From positions 1-64,000 of the forward strand of contig NZ_JAAIKO010000001.1 in NCBI RefSeq assembly GCF_016107395.1: DNA of 64,000 bases. The letters are read 5' to 3'. A program made the translations under genes and the position numbers. Under the pieces are notes generated by a model that did no database searches, had not been told where the DNA came from, and saw nothing but the letters and a program-made list of their open reading frames with translations. Below, piece after piece: positions 55,084-63,859 of this stretch; the first letter of the stretch is position 1, and each line of letters opens with the position of its first letter. Source of the DNA: Streptomyces fildesensis. GTDB taxonomy: Bacteria; Actinomycetota; Actinomycetes; Streptomycetales; Streptomycetaceae.

Positions 55084-56531
55084 TCCGCTACATCCGGCGG
55101 GCCGCCGCCTGCTGTCTGGTCCTGCTGGTCGCGCTGCTGATCAACACCAGCCGGGTGCAGATCTTCCAGGCCGACTCGTTCAACGCCAATCCGGCCAACC
55201 GCCGCGCGATGATCGCCCGCTACGACCAGCCGCGCGGCGACATCCTCGTCGCGGGGAGGCCCGTCACCGGCTACCGGGAGACCGACGACCAGCTGACGTA
55301 TCTGCGCACCTACACCCAGGGGCCGCTGTACGCGCCCGTCACGGGCTATGTGTCGCAGCTGTACGGCACGAGGATGCTGGAGGGCACCGAGGACGCCGTG
55401 CTGTCCGGCACGGACCCGCAGCTGGCCTCGCTGCCGCTGTGGAACGAGATCACCCGCGCCCGGCAGAAGGGCGGTGACGTCCACACCACCATCAACCCGG
55501 CCGCCCAGGAGGCCGCCTTCACCGGGCTCGGCGACCGCACGGGCGCCGTCGCCGCGCTCGACCCGGCCACCGGGCGGATCCTGGCGCTGGTTTCCACGCC
55601 CTCCTACGACCCCTCGGGGATCGCGGGGACCGGCCGTGACGTCAACGCCGAGTGGGCCCGGCTCACCTCCGATCCCGAGCAGCCGATGCTGGACCGGGCG
55701 ATCCGCCAGACATACCCGCCGGGTTCCACCTTCAAGGTCGTCACCGCCGCCGCGGCCCTGGAGTCGGGCAAGGTCACCGATCCGAAGGCCCCGACGAAGA
55801 CCCCCGAGCCCTACACGCTGCCCGGCACCACCACCCAGTTGGAGAACGAGGCGGCGGGCTGCGCCGACGCCACCCTGCTCGTCGCCTTCACCGTCTCGTG
55901 CAACACCGTCTTCGCGAAGCTCGGCGTGGACGTCGGGCTGAAGGGGATGGTGAAGCAGGCGCAGGCGTTCGGCTTCAACGACCACCGGCTGCGGATCCCG
56001 CCGAGCGTCGCCCCGAGCAACTTCGACACCAGGATGGGACCCGACCAGGTCGCCCTGTCGTCCATCGGCCAGTTCGACACCACCGCGACCCCGCTGCAGA
56101 TGGCGATGGTCGCGGCGGCGGTCGTCAACGGCGGTGAGCTGATGTCCCCGTACCTCGTCGACCGGATCACCAACTCCAACGGGGTCACGGTCGCCGCGGC
56201 CGCCGGCCGCCTCCTGCACCAGGCCGTCAGCTCCGGCACCGCCGTCCGGCTCCAGCAGATGATGGAGGCCGTCGTCACCAAGGGCACCGGCACCAACGCG
56301 GCCATCCCCGGCATCACGGTCGGCGGCAAGACCGGCACCGCCCAGCACGGCGTCGGCAACAAGGGCATGCCGTATGCCTGGTTCATCTCCTACGCCAAGT
56401 CCGCCGCCGGCCAGCCGGCCGTCGCGGTGGCCGTCGTCGTCGAGGACGCCGAGGCCGTCCGGGCCGACATCTCCGGCGGCGGCAGCGCGGCCCCCATCGC
56501 CCGCGACGTCATGCGGGCCGTCCTGGGCTGA
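55080..56531 (+). CDS. pbpA: Class B penicillin-binding protein 2 (PbpA-like)
   Basis: A 483-residue transpeptidase with an N-terminal membrane anchor (YIRRAAACCLVLLVALLIN), a dimerisation domain, and the catalytic motifs STFK (PPGSTFKVVTAAAAL), SCN (FTVSCNTVFAKL) and KTG (VGGKTGTAQHG). It cross-links peptidoglycan and works with the RodA protein encoded just upstream, with overlapping stop and start. GTG at 55080. The pair sits in many actinobacterial genomes near cell-growth kinases, but none is in view here. Confidence 0.95.
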   Translation: MIRYIRRAAACCLVLLVALLINTSRVQIFQADSFNANPANRRAMIARYDQPRGDILVAGRPVTGYRETDDQLTYLRTYTQGPLYAPVTGYVSQLYGTRMLEGTEDAVLSGTDPQLASLPLWNEITRARQKGGDVHTTINPAAQEAAFTGLGDRTGAVAALDPATGRILALVSTPSYDPSGIAGTGRDVNAEWARLTSDPEQPMLDRAIRQTYPPGSTFKVVTAAAALESGKVTDPKAPTKTPEPYTLPGTTTQLENEAAGCADATLLVAFTVSCNTVFAKLGVDVGLKGMVKQAQAFGFNDHRLRIPPSVAPSNFDTRMGPDQVALSSIGQFDTTATPLQMAMVAAAVVNGGELMSPYLVDRITNSNGVTVAAAAGRLLHQAVSSGTAVRLQQMMEAVVTKGTGTNAAIPGITVGGKTGTAQHGVGNKGMPYAWFISYAKSAAGQPAVAVAVVVEDAEAVRADISGGGSAAPIARDVMRAVLG

Positions 56532-56570
56532 CCGGCGCCACCGCTGAACGGGGCTGCGGGGCTGCGGGGT

Positions 56571-57341
56571 CTAGTAGATCTTCGGGAAGCTGAACGCGTA
56601 GCCCTGCTGCTTCAGCCACGGAAGCACCTTCTCCAGGGCCGCGACCGTCTGCTCGCGCTTACCGCCGCCGTCGTGGAAGAGGAGGGTCGGACCGCCCGCC
56701 ACCTCCTTCTTGACGGTGCTCACGATGGCGCCGACACCGGGCTTCTCGAAGTCCTTGGAGTCCACGTTCCAGCCGAGCGGCCGCATTCCGTGCGCCGCGG
56801 CGAGCTTGCGGTTGAAGGGGGTGAAAGCACCGCCCGGGGCCCGCCAGTACTGCACCTTCACACCACCGGAGGCCTCCTCGATCATCCGCTGCGCGTCGAG
56901 GATCTCCTGGCTCTGGTACGCCTCGGACTTCTTGTCCATCCCCGTGTCGTGCGTCATCGAGTGGTCACAGAGCCGGTGTCCGGCGGCCACGATCTGCCGG
57001 ATGAGGTCGGGGTGGGCCTTCGCCTGCGGACCGATCACGCAGAAGACGGCCTTCACATCGTTCTGCTTCAGCACCTCGAGCACCTTGGGCGTCCAGGTGG
57101 GGTCGGGGCCGTCGTCGATGGTGATGTTGACGGCCTTGCCGCCGCTCTCCGGCATGTGCACGATCTCGATCGGCACCGGCCGGGCGGGCTTGGCGTCCAC
57201 CGTGGGCTTGGACTCCTTCGCGTCCGCCTGTGCCTTGTTGTATCCGGACACCGCCAGGGCACCGGCTATCGCGGCTATCAGGGCGATGACCGAGGCAACG
57301 GTTATCGCTACGTTCCGCTGGCTCGCGGTGAGTCGCGCCAT
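56571..57341 (-). CDS. Secreted/anchored polysaccharide deacetylase (NodB domain)
   Basis: A 256-residue protein with an N-terminal membrane segment (AITVASVIALIAAIAGALAVSGY) and a NodB-type domain: NITIDDGPDPTWTPKVLEVL, LCDHSMTHDTGM (metal-binding His pair), YWRAPGGAFTPFNRKLAA, and LLFHDGGGKREQTVAAL. The Asp and His metal ligands are intact. It likely removes acetyl groups from peptidoglycan or another wall polysaccharide outside the membrane. The ATG at 57341 has AAGGGGAC upstream. Same strand as the CapA gene, 106 bp after it. Confidence 0.93.
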   Translation of the reverse strand: MARLTASQRNVAITVASVIALIAAIAGALAVSGYNKAQADAKESKPTVDAKPARPVPIEIVHMPESGGKAVNITIDDGPDPTWTPKVLEVLKQNDVKAVFCVIGPQAKAHPDLIRQIVAAGHRLCDHSMTHDTGMDKKSEAYQSQEILDAQRMIEEASGGVKVQYWRAPGGAFTPFNRKLAAAHGMRPLGWNVDSKDFEKPGVGAIVSTVKKEVAGGPTLLFHDGGGKREQTVAALEKVLPWLKQQGYAFSFPKIY

Positions 57342-57447
57342 GGGTTGAGTCCCCTTCTCTCGTCGCGTCGCAGCACGGCAGGACTGAACACACAGCCAAA
57401 CCCCCGTACATCTGCAGTGATAGATGCCGGTGACAGCGCGGCGGTTC

Positions 57448-58587
57448 CTACTTCTTCGGCGCCGCTGACAATCCCGTGCAGCCGCGCAGCCCGGCGCGGC
57501 GGTCGTTGATGCGTTTGGCCCCGGCGTCCTCCTGGGGCATGGGCACACCGTGGTTGTCGACGAAGGCCGGCGTGAAGCGCTCGCCCGCGACCTTCCCCTT
57601 GGCGATGGTCAGGGTGGTGATGCCGGTGTCGTTGGAGTTCGGGTAGGGCGAGGTGCCGTACCAGAGCAGATTGCCCATGCCGTAGGCGACATAGGTCTGC
57701 CGCATCATCCCGGAGCCCAGCATCACGTGTGCGTGCGTGCCGACGACCGCGGTGGCCCCGGCCGCCGCCAGCTTGGCCGCGATGGACTTCTGCTCGGGCC
57801 CCGGGCAGGACTGCCCCTCGGTGCCCCAGTGCAGATAGACGACCACGACGTCGGCCTTCTTCTTCGCCGCCTTGACCGCCGCCACCAGCTTGGTCTGCTC
57901 CAGTGCCGAGGCGATGCCCGGCTTGGACGCCGTGGCGCGCCAGTTCTGGTTGGTGATGTCCTGCACCTGGCTGGCCGCGAGGACGGCGAGCTTCACCCCG
58001 CGGATCGTCTTCAGATACGGACGGTAGGCCTGGGCCTCGTTCGCACCGATGCCGACGACCGGGATCGGCGCGTCCCTGACCGCCGCGAGGGTGTCCGTCA
58101 GCCCCTGCGCGCCGTAGTCGACGGCGTGGTTGTTCGCCATCGAGACCGCGTCCACGCCCGACTTCTTGAGGACGTCGAGCGCGGTGGCGGGGGTCCTGAA
58201 GTGGTACGTCTTGGGCTGCGGGGTGCCCCGCGTGGTGATCGCCGTCTCCAGGTTGACCATGGAGAAGTCGGCCGCCGCGAGGGTCTTGGAGAGCGGACCG
58301 ATCGCCGGCTCCGTCATCCCGTTGACCAGCCGGGGCTGCGTACGCTCCGTGAAGTGCACGTCGCCGCCGAACGCGAGGGTGATCGTCCCCGGTGCGGCCG
58401 GTGTCGTCGCCTCCGGCGCCACCGAGCCTTCGGGCAGGCCGTCGACCTGTGCGGTGGGCGCGGCGGACACCGGCGCCAGTACCTCGGGCGACGGCTTCGA
58501 GCCGGATCCACAGGCGGCGCTGAGGGTCAGCAGTGCGAGCCCCAGCGCCATGCGTACGCGCCGTCGCGCTCTCGGTCCTTCAAGCAT
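57448..58587 (-). CDS. CapA-family lipoprotein (metallophosphatase-like)
   Basis: A 379-residue lipoprotein: the lipobox LTLSAAC near residue 25 follows an Arg-rich start. The CapA/PgsA fold is seen from LAFGGDVHFTERTQPRLVNG, DFSMVNLETAIT, VDAVSMANNHAVDYGAQGL, VVVVYLHWGTEGQSCPGP and VVGTHAHVMLGSG. Members take part in poly-gamma-glutamate synthesis or act on wall polymers; no capB/capC genes are near, so that product is not implied. Confidence 0.93.
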   Translation of the reverse strand: MLEGPRARRRVRMALGLALLTLSAACGSGSKPSPEVLAPVSAAPTAQVDGLPEGSVAPEATTPAAPGTITLAFGGDVHFTERTQPRLVNGMTEPAIGPLSKTLAAADFSMVNLETAITTRGTPQPKTYHFRTPATALDVLKKSGVDAVSMANNHAVDYGAQGLTDTLAAVRDAPIPVVGIGANEAQAYRPYLKTIRGVKLAVLAASQVQDITNQNWRATASKPGIASALEQTKLVAAVKAAKKKADVVVVYLHWGTEGQSCPGPEQKSIAAKLAAAGATAVVGTHAHVMLGSGMMRQTYVAYGMGNLLWYGTSPYPNSNDTGITTLTIAKGKVAGERFTPAFVDNHGVPMPQEDAGAKRINDRRAGLRGCTGLSAAPKK

Positions 58588-58647
58588 CGAGCAAGCGTAC
58601 GACTCCCGAGCAGATGTTCTTGACGTCCTGGGAACTCTCCCCGGGAT

Positions 58648-59763
58648 TCAGGCGGTCTCCGTTCCCGAGCCGAGGGTGATCGCGTCGGCGACCTCCGCGA
58701 CGCGGGCCGACTCCTCGGCGGCGAAGCGCTCGGCGTCGAGCTTCTCGGCGATCTCCTCGTCCTCGGCCATGAGCAGATCGAGACTGGAGTCGCCCATGTC
58801 GAAGACGCCCATGTCGACATAGGCCTGTTGCAGCCGGGGGCCCCACAGACCGATGTCCTTCACACAGGGCACGATCCGGCTGAAGAGCAGTTTCCGGAAC
58901 AGGTGCAGGTACTCGGAGTTCTCGCTGAGTTCCTCGGAGTCCTTTCGCGGGATTCCGAAGTTCTCCAGGACCTCGACCCCGCGCAGCCGGTCGCGCATCA
59001 GATAGCAGCCCTCGATGACGAATTCCTCACGTTCCCGGAGTTCACCGTCGCTGAGCTGCTGGTAGTAGTCACGCAGGGCCATCCGCCCGAAAGCGACGTG
59101 CCGGGCCTCGTCCTGCATGATGTAGGCCAGGATCTGCTTGGGCAGCGGTTTGTCCGTGGTGTCGCGGAGCATGCCGAACGCGGCGAGGGCGAGTCCTTCG
59201 ATGAGGACCTGCATTCCGAGATAGGGCATGTCCCAGCGGGAATCGCGCAGGGTGTCGCCGAGCAGGCCCTGCAGGGAATCATTGATCGGATACAGCATCC
59301 CGACCTTTTCCTGCAGGAACCGGGCGTATATCTCGGCGTGCCGGGCCTCGTCCATGGTCTGGGTCGCGGAGTAGAACTTGGCGTCCAGGTCGGGGACGGA
59401 TTCGACGATGCGGGCCGCGCAGACCATGGCGCCCTGCTCGCCGTGCAGGAACTGGCTGAACTGCCAGGACGCGTAGTGCCGTCGCAGGTCCTTCTTGTTC
59501 TGTTCGTCCATCTTGTCCCAGTAACGGGTCCCGTAGACGGTGAGCGCCTCGTCCGGGACGCCGAGCGGGTCGTAGGGATCGACCTCCAGGTCCCAGTCGA
59601 TCCTCCGGACGGCGTCCCACTGCTTGTCCTTGCCCTTCTGGTAGAGGGCCAGCAGCCGGTCGCGCCCGTCGTCGTACTCCCAGGAGAAGCGGGCCGCGCC
59701 GCTCGCCGTGACCTCCCAGAGCGCTTCGGTCGGTGCTGTCGTGTAGAGCTCGTGCGTCGACAC
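58648..59763 (-). CDS. Ferritin-like di-iron protein
   Basis: A 371-residue helical protein with di-iron type motifs: FLHGEQGAMVCAARIVES and TMDEARHAEIYARFL, then LIEGLALAAFG and IMQDEARHVAFGRMAL, giving two E...DEARH sets that form a ferritin/R2-like metal site. This resembles actinobacterial ferritin-like oxygenases of unknown substrate. GTG at 59763 with GGAGG 6 nt upstream. It is divergent, across 160 bp, from an AurF-like oxygenase, so the two di-iron proteins may be co-regulated. Confidence 0.85.
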   Translation of the reverse strand: MSTHELYTTAPTEALWEVTASGAARFSWEYDDGRDRLLALYQKGKDKQWDAVRRIDWDLEVDPYDPLGVPDEALTVYGTRYWDKMDEQNKKDLRRHYASWQFSQFLHGEQGAMVCAARIVESVPDLDAKFYSATQTMDEARHAEIYARFLQEKVGMLYPINDSLQGLLGDTLRDSRWDMPYLGMQVLIEGLALAAFGMLRDTTDKPLPKQILAYIMQDEARHVAFGRMALRDYYQQLSDGELREREEFVIEGCYLMRDRLRGVEVLENFGIPRKDSEELSENSEYLHLFRKLLFSRIVPCVKDIGLWGPRLQQAYVDMGVFDMGDSSLDLLMAEDEEIAEKLDAERFAAEESARVAEVADAITLGSGTETA

Positions 59764-59923
59764 TGACGCCTCCTCGTGGCTCGCCCGAAATTCGTTACGG
59801 GGTCCGGTCGTTGGCCGTGCGGTCGTTGGCGGTCGTTCGCAGACTCACACGCCGGTTACCGCCGGGTCAACAAGTTCTGCGCGAGGGATTGACGTCCTTG
59901 CTGACACGCAGTCTCATAAGCGT

Positions 59924-60826
59924 ATGGCCCCCATCATGACCAAAATCACGGAGCGCGAGAAGGTCGCGGAGCGGCTGCTCGACGCCTCCGCCAAGCACTC
60001 CTTCGACCCCGACACCGAGCTGGACTGGGACGCCCCGTTCGAGGACGGCAAGTGGTTCTGGCCCCCGGAGCTGTGCTCGCTCTACGACACGCCGCTGTGG
60101 AAGCACATGTCGCAGGAGCAGCGGATCGAGCTGAGCCGGCACGAAGGCGCGAGCATCGCCTCGATGGGCATCTGGTTCGAGATCATCCTGATGCAGCTGC
60201 TCGCCCGGCACATCTACGCCCTCGACCCGACCAGCCAGCACGTCCGGTACGCGCTGACCGAGGTCGCCGACGAGTGCCGGCACTCGATGATGTTCGGCCG
60301 GCTGGTCAAGAAGTCCGGCACCCCGGTCTACCGGCCCAGCAAGCTCCATCTGCACCTCGGCCGGATCCTGAAGACGTACTCGACGACGCCCGGCGCCTTC
60401 ACCGGGACGCTGCTCGTCGAGGAGATCCTCGACTGGATGCAGCGGCTGACCTTCCCGGACGAGCGTGTCCAGCCGCTGGTGCGCGGGGTGACCCGCATCC
60501 ATGTGGTCGAGGAGGCCCGGCACGTGCGGTACGCCCGTGAGGAGCTGACCCGCCAGATGTCGACCGCCCCGCGCTGGGAGCGCGAGCTCACCCGGCTGAC
60601 CTCCGGGGAGACCGCCAGGATCGTGGCGGGCTCGCTGGTCAGCCCGAAGGTGTACGCGGCGGTCGGGCTGAACCCGGCCTACGCGATGGCGCAGGTGAAG
60701 GCCAGCGGCCACCGCCGGGACGTCATGCTGCAGTCCTCGAAGCGGCTCGTCGAGTTCCTGGAGGAGATCGACGTGCTGCGCGGCCCCGGCCGCCGGCTGT
60801 GGCGCGCCTCGGGCCTGCTCGCCTGA
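59924..60826 (+). CDS. AurF-like di-iron oxygenase
   Basis: A 300-residue protein with the AurF pattern: LSRHEGASIASMGIWFEIIL, VADECRHSMMFGRLVKKSG, LLVEEILDWMQRL and VVEEARHVRYAREEL, supplying Glu/His ligands for a di-iron centre. AurF oxidises p-aminobenzoate to the nitro acid; most relatives have unknown substrates. Two ATGs (59924, 59936) are possible and neither has a clear ribosome binding site. The TetR gene follows 70 bp later and may control it. Confidence 0.88.
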   Translation: MAPIMTKITEREKVAERLLDASAKHSFDPDTELDWDAPFEDGKWFWPPELCSLYDTPLWKHMSQEQRIELSRHEGASIASMGIWFEIILMQLLARHIYALDPTSQHVRYALTEVADECRHSMMFGRLVKKSGTPVYRPSKLHLHLGRILKTYSTTPGAFTGTLLVEEILDWMQRLTFPDERVQPLVRGVTRIHVVEEARHVRYAREELTRQMSTAPRWERELTRLTSGETARIVAGSLVSPKVYAAVGLNPAYAMAQVKASGHRRDVMLQSSKRLVEFLEEIDVLRGPGRRLWRASGLLA

Positions 60827-60896
60827 ACGACCCGTTACGACCTGGCGCGCGGCCGTTACCGGACCCGCGCCGGGCCCCACCGGTTAGGCTGCGCCC

Positions 60897-61652
60897 ATGA
60901 ACGGCAGCGCGGCGCCCGCATACCGCCGACTCAGCGTCGAGCAACGCCGTACGCAGTTGCTCGCGGCAGCGGTGGACCTCTTCGGGCACCACCGCCCCGA
61001 GGACGTGTCGGTCGACGATGTCGCGGCCGCCGCCGGGGTGTCACGGCCGCTGGTCTACCGGTACTTCCCTGGTGGCAAACAGCAGTTGTACGAGGCCGCG
61101 ATGCACAATGCCGCCGATGAGCTGCGGAAATGCTTCGTCGAACCGTCGCAGGGCGCACCGACGCAGCGACTGGCGCACGCCCTGGACCGCTATCTGGCGT
61201 TCGTGGACGAGCACGACGCCGCCTACTCCGCGCTGCTGCGCGGCGGCAGCGTCGCCGAGACCAGCCGGACCGGCGCGATCGTCGACGGGGTGCGGCGCAG
61301 CGCGGCCGAGCAGGTGCTGCTGCACCTGGGGGCGCCGGATCCCGGCCCGCGGCTGGCGATGATGGTCCGCTCCTGGATCGCCTCCGTCGAGGCGGTGTCG
61401 CTGACCTGGCTGGACGAGGGCAAGCAGCCGCCGCTGCCGGAGCTGCGCGGCTGGCTCGTCGACCATCTCACCGGCCTGCTGGTGATCACCGCGACGACCG
61501 ACCCGGAGACCGCCGGGATCGCCGCGGCGGCGCTGGCCCTGGAGACCCCCGACAGCCCGGCCGGCGAACTGGCCCGGCGGCTTGCCCCGATCGTGGAGGC
61601 CGTCGCGCATCTGCTCCCCGACGACGGCGGCCGTGGGATGCTGGGCGGGTGA
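60897..61652 (+). CDS. TetR/AcrR-family transcriptional regulator
   Basis: A 251-residue repressor with the TetR HTH at residues 15-60 (RTQLLAAAVDLFGHHRPEDVSVDDVAAAAGVSRPLVYRYFPGGKQQLY) and a helical ligand domain. Nearest targets are the AurF-like and ferritin-like genes. The stop overlaps the GTG of the following small gene (GTGA). It does not look like an ArpA-type butyrolactone receptor, which would be expected beside afsA. Confidence 0.95.
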   Translation: MNGSAAPAYRRLSVEQRRTQLLAAAVDLFGHHRPEDVSVDDVAAAAGVSRPLVYRYFPGGKQQLYEAAMHNAADELRKCFVEPSQGAPTQRLAHALDRYLAFVDEHDAAYSALLRGGSVAETSRTGAIVDGVRRSAAEQVLLHLGAPDPGPRLAMMVRSWIASVEAVSLTWLDEGKQPPLPELRGWLVDHLTGLLVITATTDPETAGIAAAALALETPDSPAGELARRLAPIVEAVAHLLPDDGGRGMLGG

Positions 61653-61945
61653 GAAGCGAGAACACGGAGTTCGTCGGCGGCCCGCTGGACGGACGCCTGA
61701 TGGGCGTCCTGGTCGGGGCGACCGGACAGCCGCCGAAGGTGTACACCGTGCCGGTGCCGGACGCCGACGGGGGCAAACCCGTGGTGCACGTGTACCACCG
61801 CGAGCCGAGCCCGGGCCCGCGCGCGGCGCGGCAGACCCGGTGGGTCTTCGTGTACGACCCCGAGGGGACCGTCCCGGACACCCGGCTGAAGTGGCCGTGG
61901 TCGAAGAGCGTACGGAACAAGGGGACGCGGCCGCCCGGGGATTGA
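61649..61945 (+). CDS. Small hypothetical protein
   Basis: A 98-residue protein starting SENTEFVGGPLDGRLMGVLV and containing KVYTVPVPDADGGKPVVHVYHR; no known domain recognised. The GTG start overlaps the TetR stop by 4 bp, so it is translationally coupled. The GGPLDG start recurs in small actinobacterial proteins of unknown role. Confidence 0.75.
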   Translation: MRSENTEFVGGPLDGRLMGVLVGATGQPPKVYTVPVPDADGGKPVVHVYHREPSPGPRAARQTRWVFVYDPEGTVPDTRLKWPWSKSVRNKGTRPPGD

Positions 61946-62006
61946 CGCACAGCGGCGGATGACGGCCGCGCGGGGGCGCGGTGACCACCGGATGTCGCAC
62001 GGGTGT

Positions 62007-62040
62007 TGGTTCAGACCATTGACAGGATTGGTCCAGACCT
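62007..62040. promoter_or_regulatory. Chitinase promoter direct repeats (DasR-type dre sites)
   Basis: TGGTTCAGACCA at 62007-62018 and TGGTCCAGACCT at 62029-62040, 22 bp apart. They match the 12-bp direct repeat of Streptomyces chitinase promoters that DasR binds, so the gene should be induced by chitin breakdown products and repressed by glucose through this site. It lies 67-100 nt upstream of the chitinase start. Confidence 0.85.
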
Positions 62041-62106
62041 GTTTGCTGCGCCTTGTCATGCGCACTGCGTCATGCGCACTCCTTGAAGCAGAAGGAGCAT
62101 CCCCCC

Positions 62107-63744
62107 GTGCTCACATCCCCCTTCCGCGGCCGGTCGAGATCCGCCATCGCCGGCGCCGCCACCCTCGCCTGCGCCGCCACCCTGGGCGGCCTGGTCGCAC
62201 TCGCCCCCTCCGCCACCGCCGGTGAGTTCCTGGCCAACGGCGGTTTCGAGACCGGATCCCTGTCCGGCTGGACCTGCGACGCGAGCGCCAAGGCCGTCAC
62301 CGGCCAGGCCAAGAGCGGGAGTTACGCGCTCGCCGGCACCCCCGGCGCGAGCGACACCGCCCAGTGCAAGCAGACCGTCACCGTCGCTCCGAACACCGCC
62401 TACACCTTCTCCACCCAGGTCAAGGGCTCGTACGTGTACATCGGCGTCGACGGCGGCACCAGCACCTGGACGCCGGGCACCGGCGGCGCGTACCAGCAGC
62501 TGAGCGTCAACTTCACGACCGGCGCGAGCCAGACCAGCGCCACGGTCTATCTGCACGGCTGGTACGGCCAGCCGGTCTACTACGCCGACGACGCCTCGCT
62601 CAGCGGTCCTGGCGGGCCGACCACCCCGCCCACGACACCGCCGACCACCCCGCCGACGACGCCCCCCACGACACCGCCGACGACTCCTCCCACCACGCCG
62701 CCCACCACCCTGCCGCCCTCCGGCGGACTGCCCACCCACGCGCTGGTCGGCTATCTGCACGCGAGCTTCGCCAACGGCGCGGGCTACACGCGCATGGCCG
62801 ACGTTCCCAGCACCTGGAACGTCATCGACCTCGCCTTCGGTGAGCCGACCTCCGTCACCTCCGGGGACATCCGCTTCAACCGCTGCCCCGTGACCGAGTG
62901 CGCCGGCGTCGAGTCCGACGCCGAGTTCAAGGCCGCCATCCAGGCCAAGCAGGCCCAGGGCAAGAAGGTCGTCATCTCCATCGGCGGCCAGAACGGCCAG
63001 GTGCAGCTGACCACCGCCGCGGCCCGCGACACCTTCGTCTCCTCGGTGAGCGCGATCATCGACAAGTGGGGGCTCAACGGCCTCGACATCGACTTCGAGG
63101 GCCACTCGCTCTCCCTCAACACCGGCGACACCGACTTCAAGAACCCGACGACGCCGGTCGTGGTGAACCTGATCTCCGCGCTGAAGACCCTCAAGGCCAA
63201 GTACGGCAGCAGCTTCGTCCTGACGATGGCGCCGGAGACCTTCTTCGTCCAGCTCGGCTACCAGTACTACGGCTCGGGCCCTTGGGGCGGCCAGGACCCG
63301 CGCGCGGGTGCCTATCTGCCGGTGATCTACGCGATGCGCGGTGATCTGACCCTGCTGCACGTCCAGGACTACAACTCGGGTTCGATCATGGGCCTGGACA
63401 ACCAGTACCACTCCATGGGCGGCGCGGACTTCCACATCGCCATGACCGACATGCTGCTCACCGGCTTCCCCGTCGCGGGCAACACCGCCAACATGTTCCC
63501 GCCGCTGGCGCCCTCCCAGATCGCCATCGGCCTGCCCGCGAGCACCAACGCCGGCAACGGCTACACCGCACCCGCCGAGGTGAACAAGGCGCTGGACTGC
63601 CTGACCAAGAAGACGAACTGCGGCAGCTACACCACCCACGGCACCTGGCCCGCGCTGCGCGGCCTGATGACCTGGTCGGTGAACTGGGACAAATACAGCA
63701 ACTGGGAGTTCTCCAACAATTTCCGGTCGTACTTCGGAAGCTGA
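62107..63744 (+). CDS. Secreted GH18 chitinase with N-terminal carbohydrate-binding module
   Basis: A 545-residue exo-enzyme. Order: signal peptide (about 1-38, ending PSATAG), a CBM4/9-like beta-sandwich (EFLANGGFETGSLSGWTCD to about 170), a Thr-Pro linker of about 13 PTTP repeats (residues 172-205), and a GH18 barrel from LVGYLHASFANG. The catalytic stretch NGLDIDFEG near 330 keeps the DxDxE acids; the leading Asp of the family motif is Asn. GTG at 62107 has AAGGAG 9 nt upstream. It hydrolyses chitin outside the cell. Regulation by the dre-type repeats and a strong terminator at 63777 complete the unit. Confidence 0.96.
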   Translation: MLTSPFRGRSRSAIAGAATLACAATLGGLVALAPSATAGEFLANGGFETGSLSGWTCDASAKAVTGQAKSGSYALAGTPGASDTAQCKQTVTVAPNTAYTFSTQVKGSYVYIGVDGGTSTWTPGTGGAYQQLSVNFTTGASQTSATVYLHGWYGQPVYYADDASLSGPGGPTTPPTTPPTTPPTTPPTTPPTTPPTTPPTTLPPSGGLPTHALVGYLHASFANGAGYTRMADVPSTWNVIDLAFGEPTSVTSGDIRFNRCPVTECAGVESDAEFKAAIQAKQAQGKKVVISIGGQNGQVQLTTAAARDTFVSSVSAIIDKWGLNGLDIDFEGHSLSLNTGDTDFKNPTTPVVVNLISALKTLKAKYGSSFVLTMAPETFFVQLGYQYYGSGPWGGQDPRAGAYLPVIYAMRGDLTLLHVQDYNSGSIMGLDNQYHSMGGADFHIAMTDMLLTGFPVAGNTANMFPPLAPSQIAIGLPASTNAGNGYTAPAEVNKALDCLTKKTNCGSYTTHGTWPALRGLMTWSVNWDKYSNWEFSNNFRSYFGS

Positions 63745-63776
63745 GATCAATCCGTAGCAACCAGAAGTAACCCCGC

Positions 63777-63814
63777 ACCGCCCCCGGCCGGACTGGATTC
63801 CGGCCGGGGGCGGT
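63777..63814 (+). terminator. Strong hairpin downstream of the chitinase gene
   Basis: Arms 63777-63792 and 63799-63814 form a perfect 16-bp stem with a 6-nt loop, 33 nt after the stop. Typical Streptomyces terminator without a T-run. Confidence 0.85.
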
Positions 63815-63859
63815 CGTAGTCTCCCTCGACAGGTCCAGGCCGGAGGGGGCACGTACGCC

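Noticed and set aside
60897-61652. Butyrolactone receptor for the AfsA-like gene
   Set aside because: It is a TetR protein, but lies 40 kb away beside di-iron genes and I see no ArpA-specific features.
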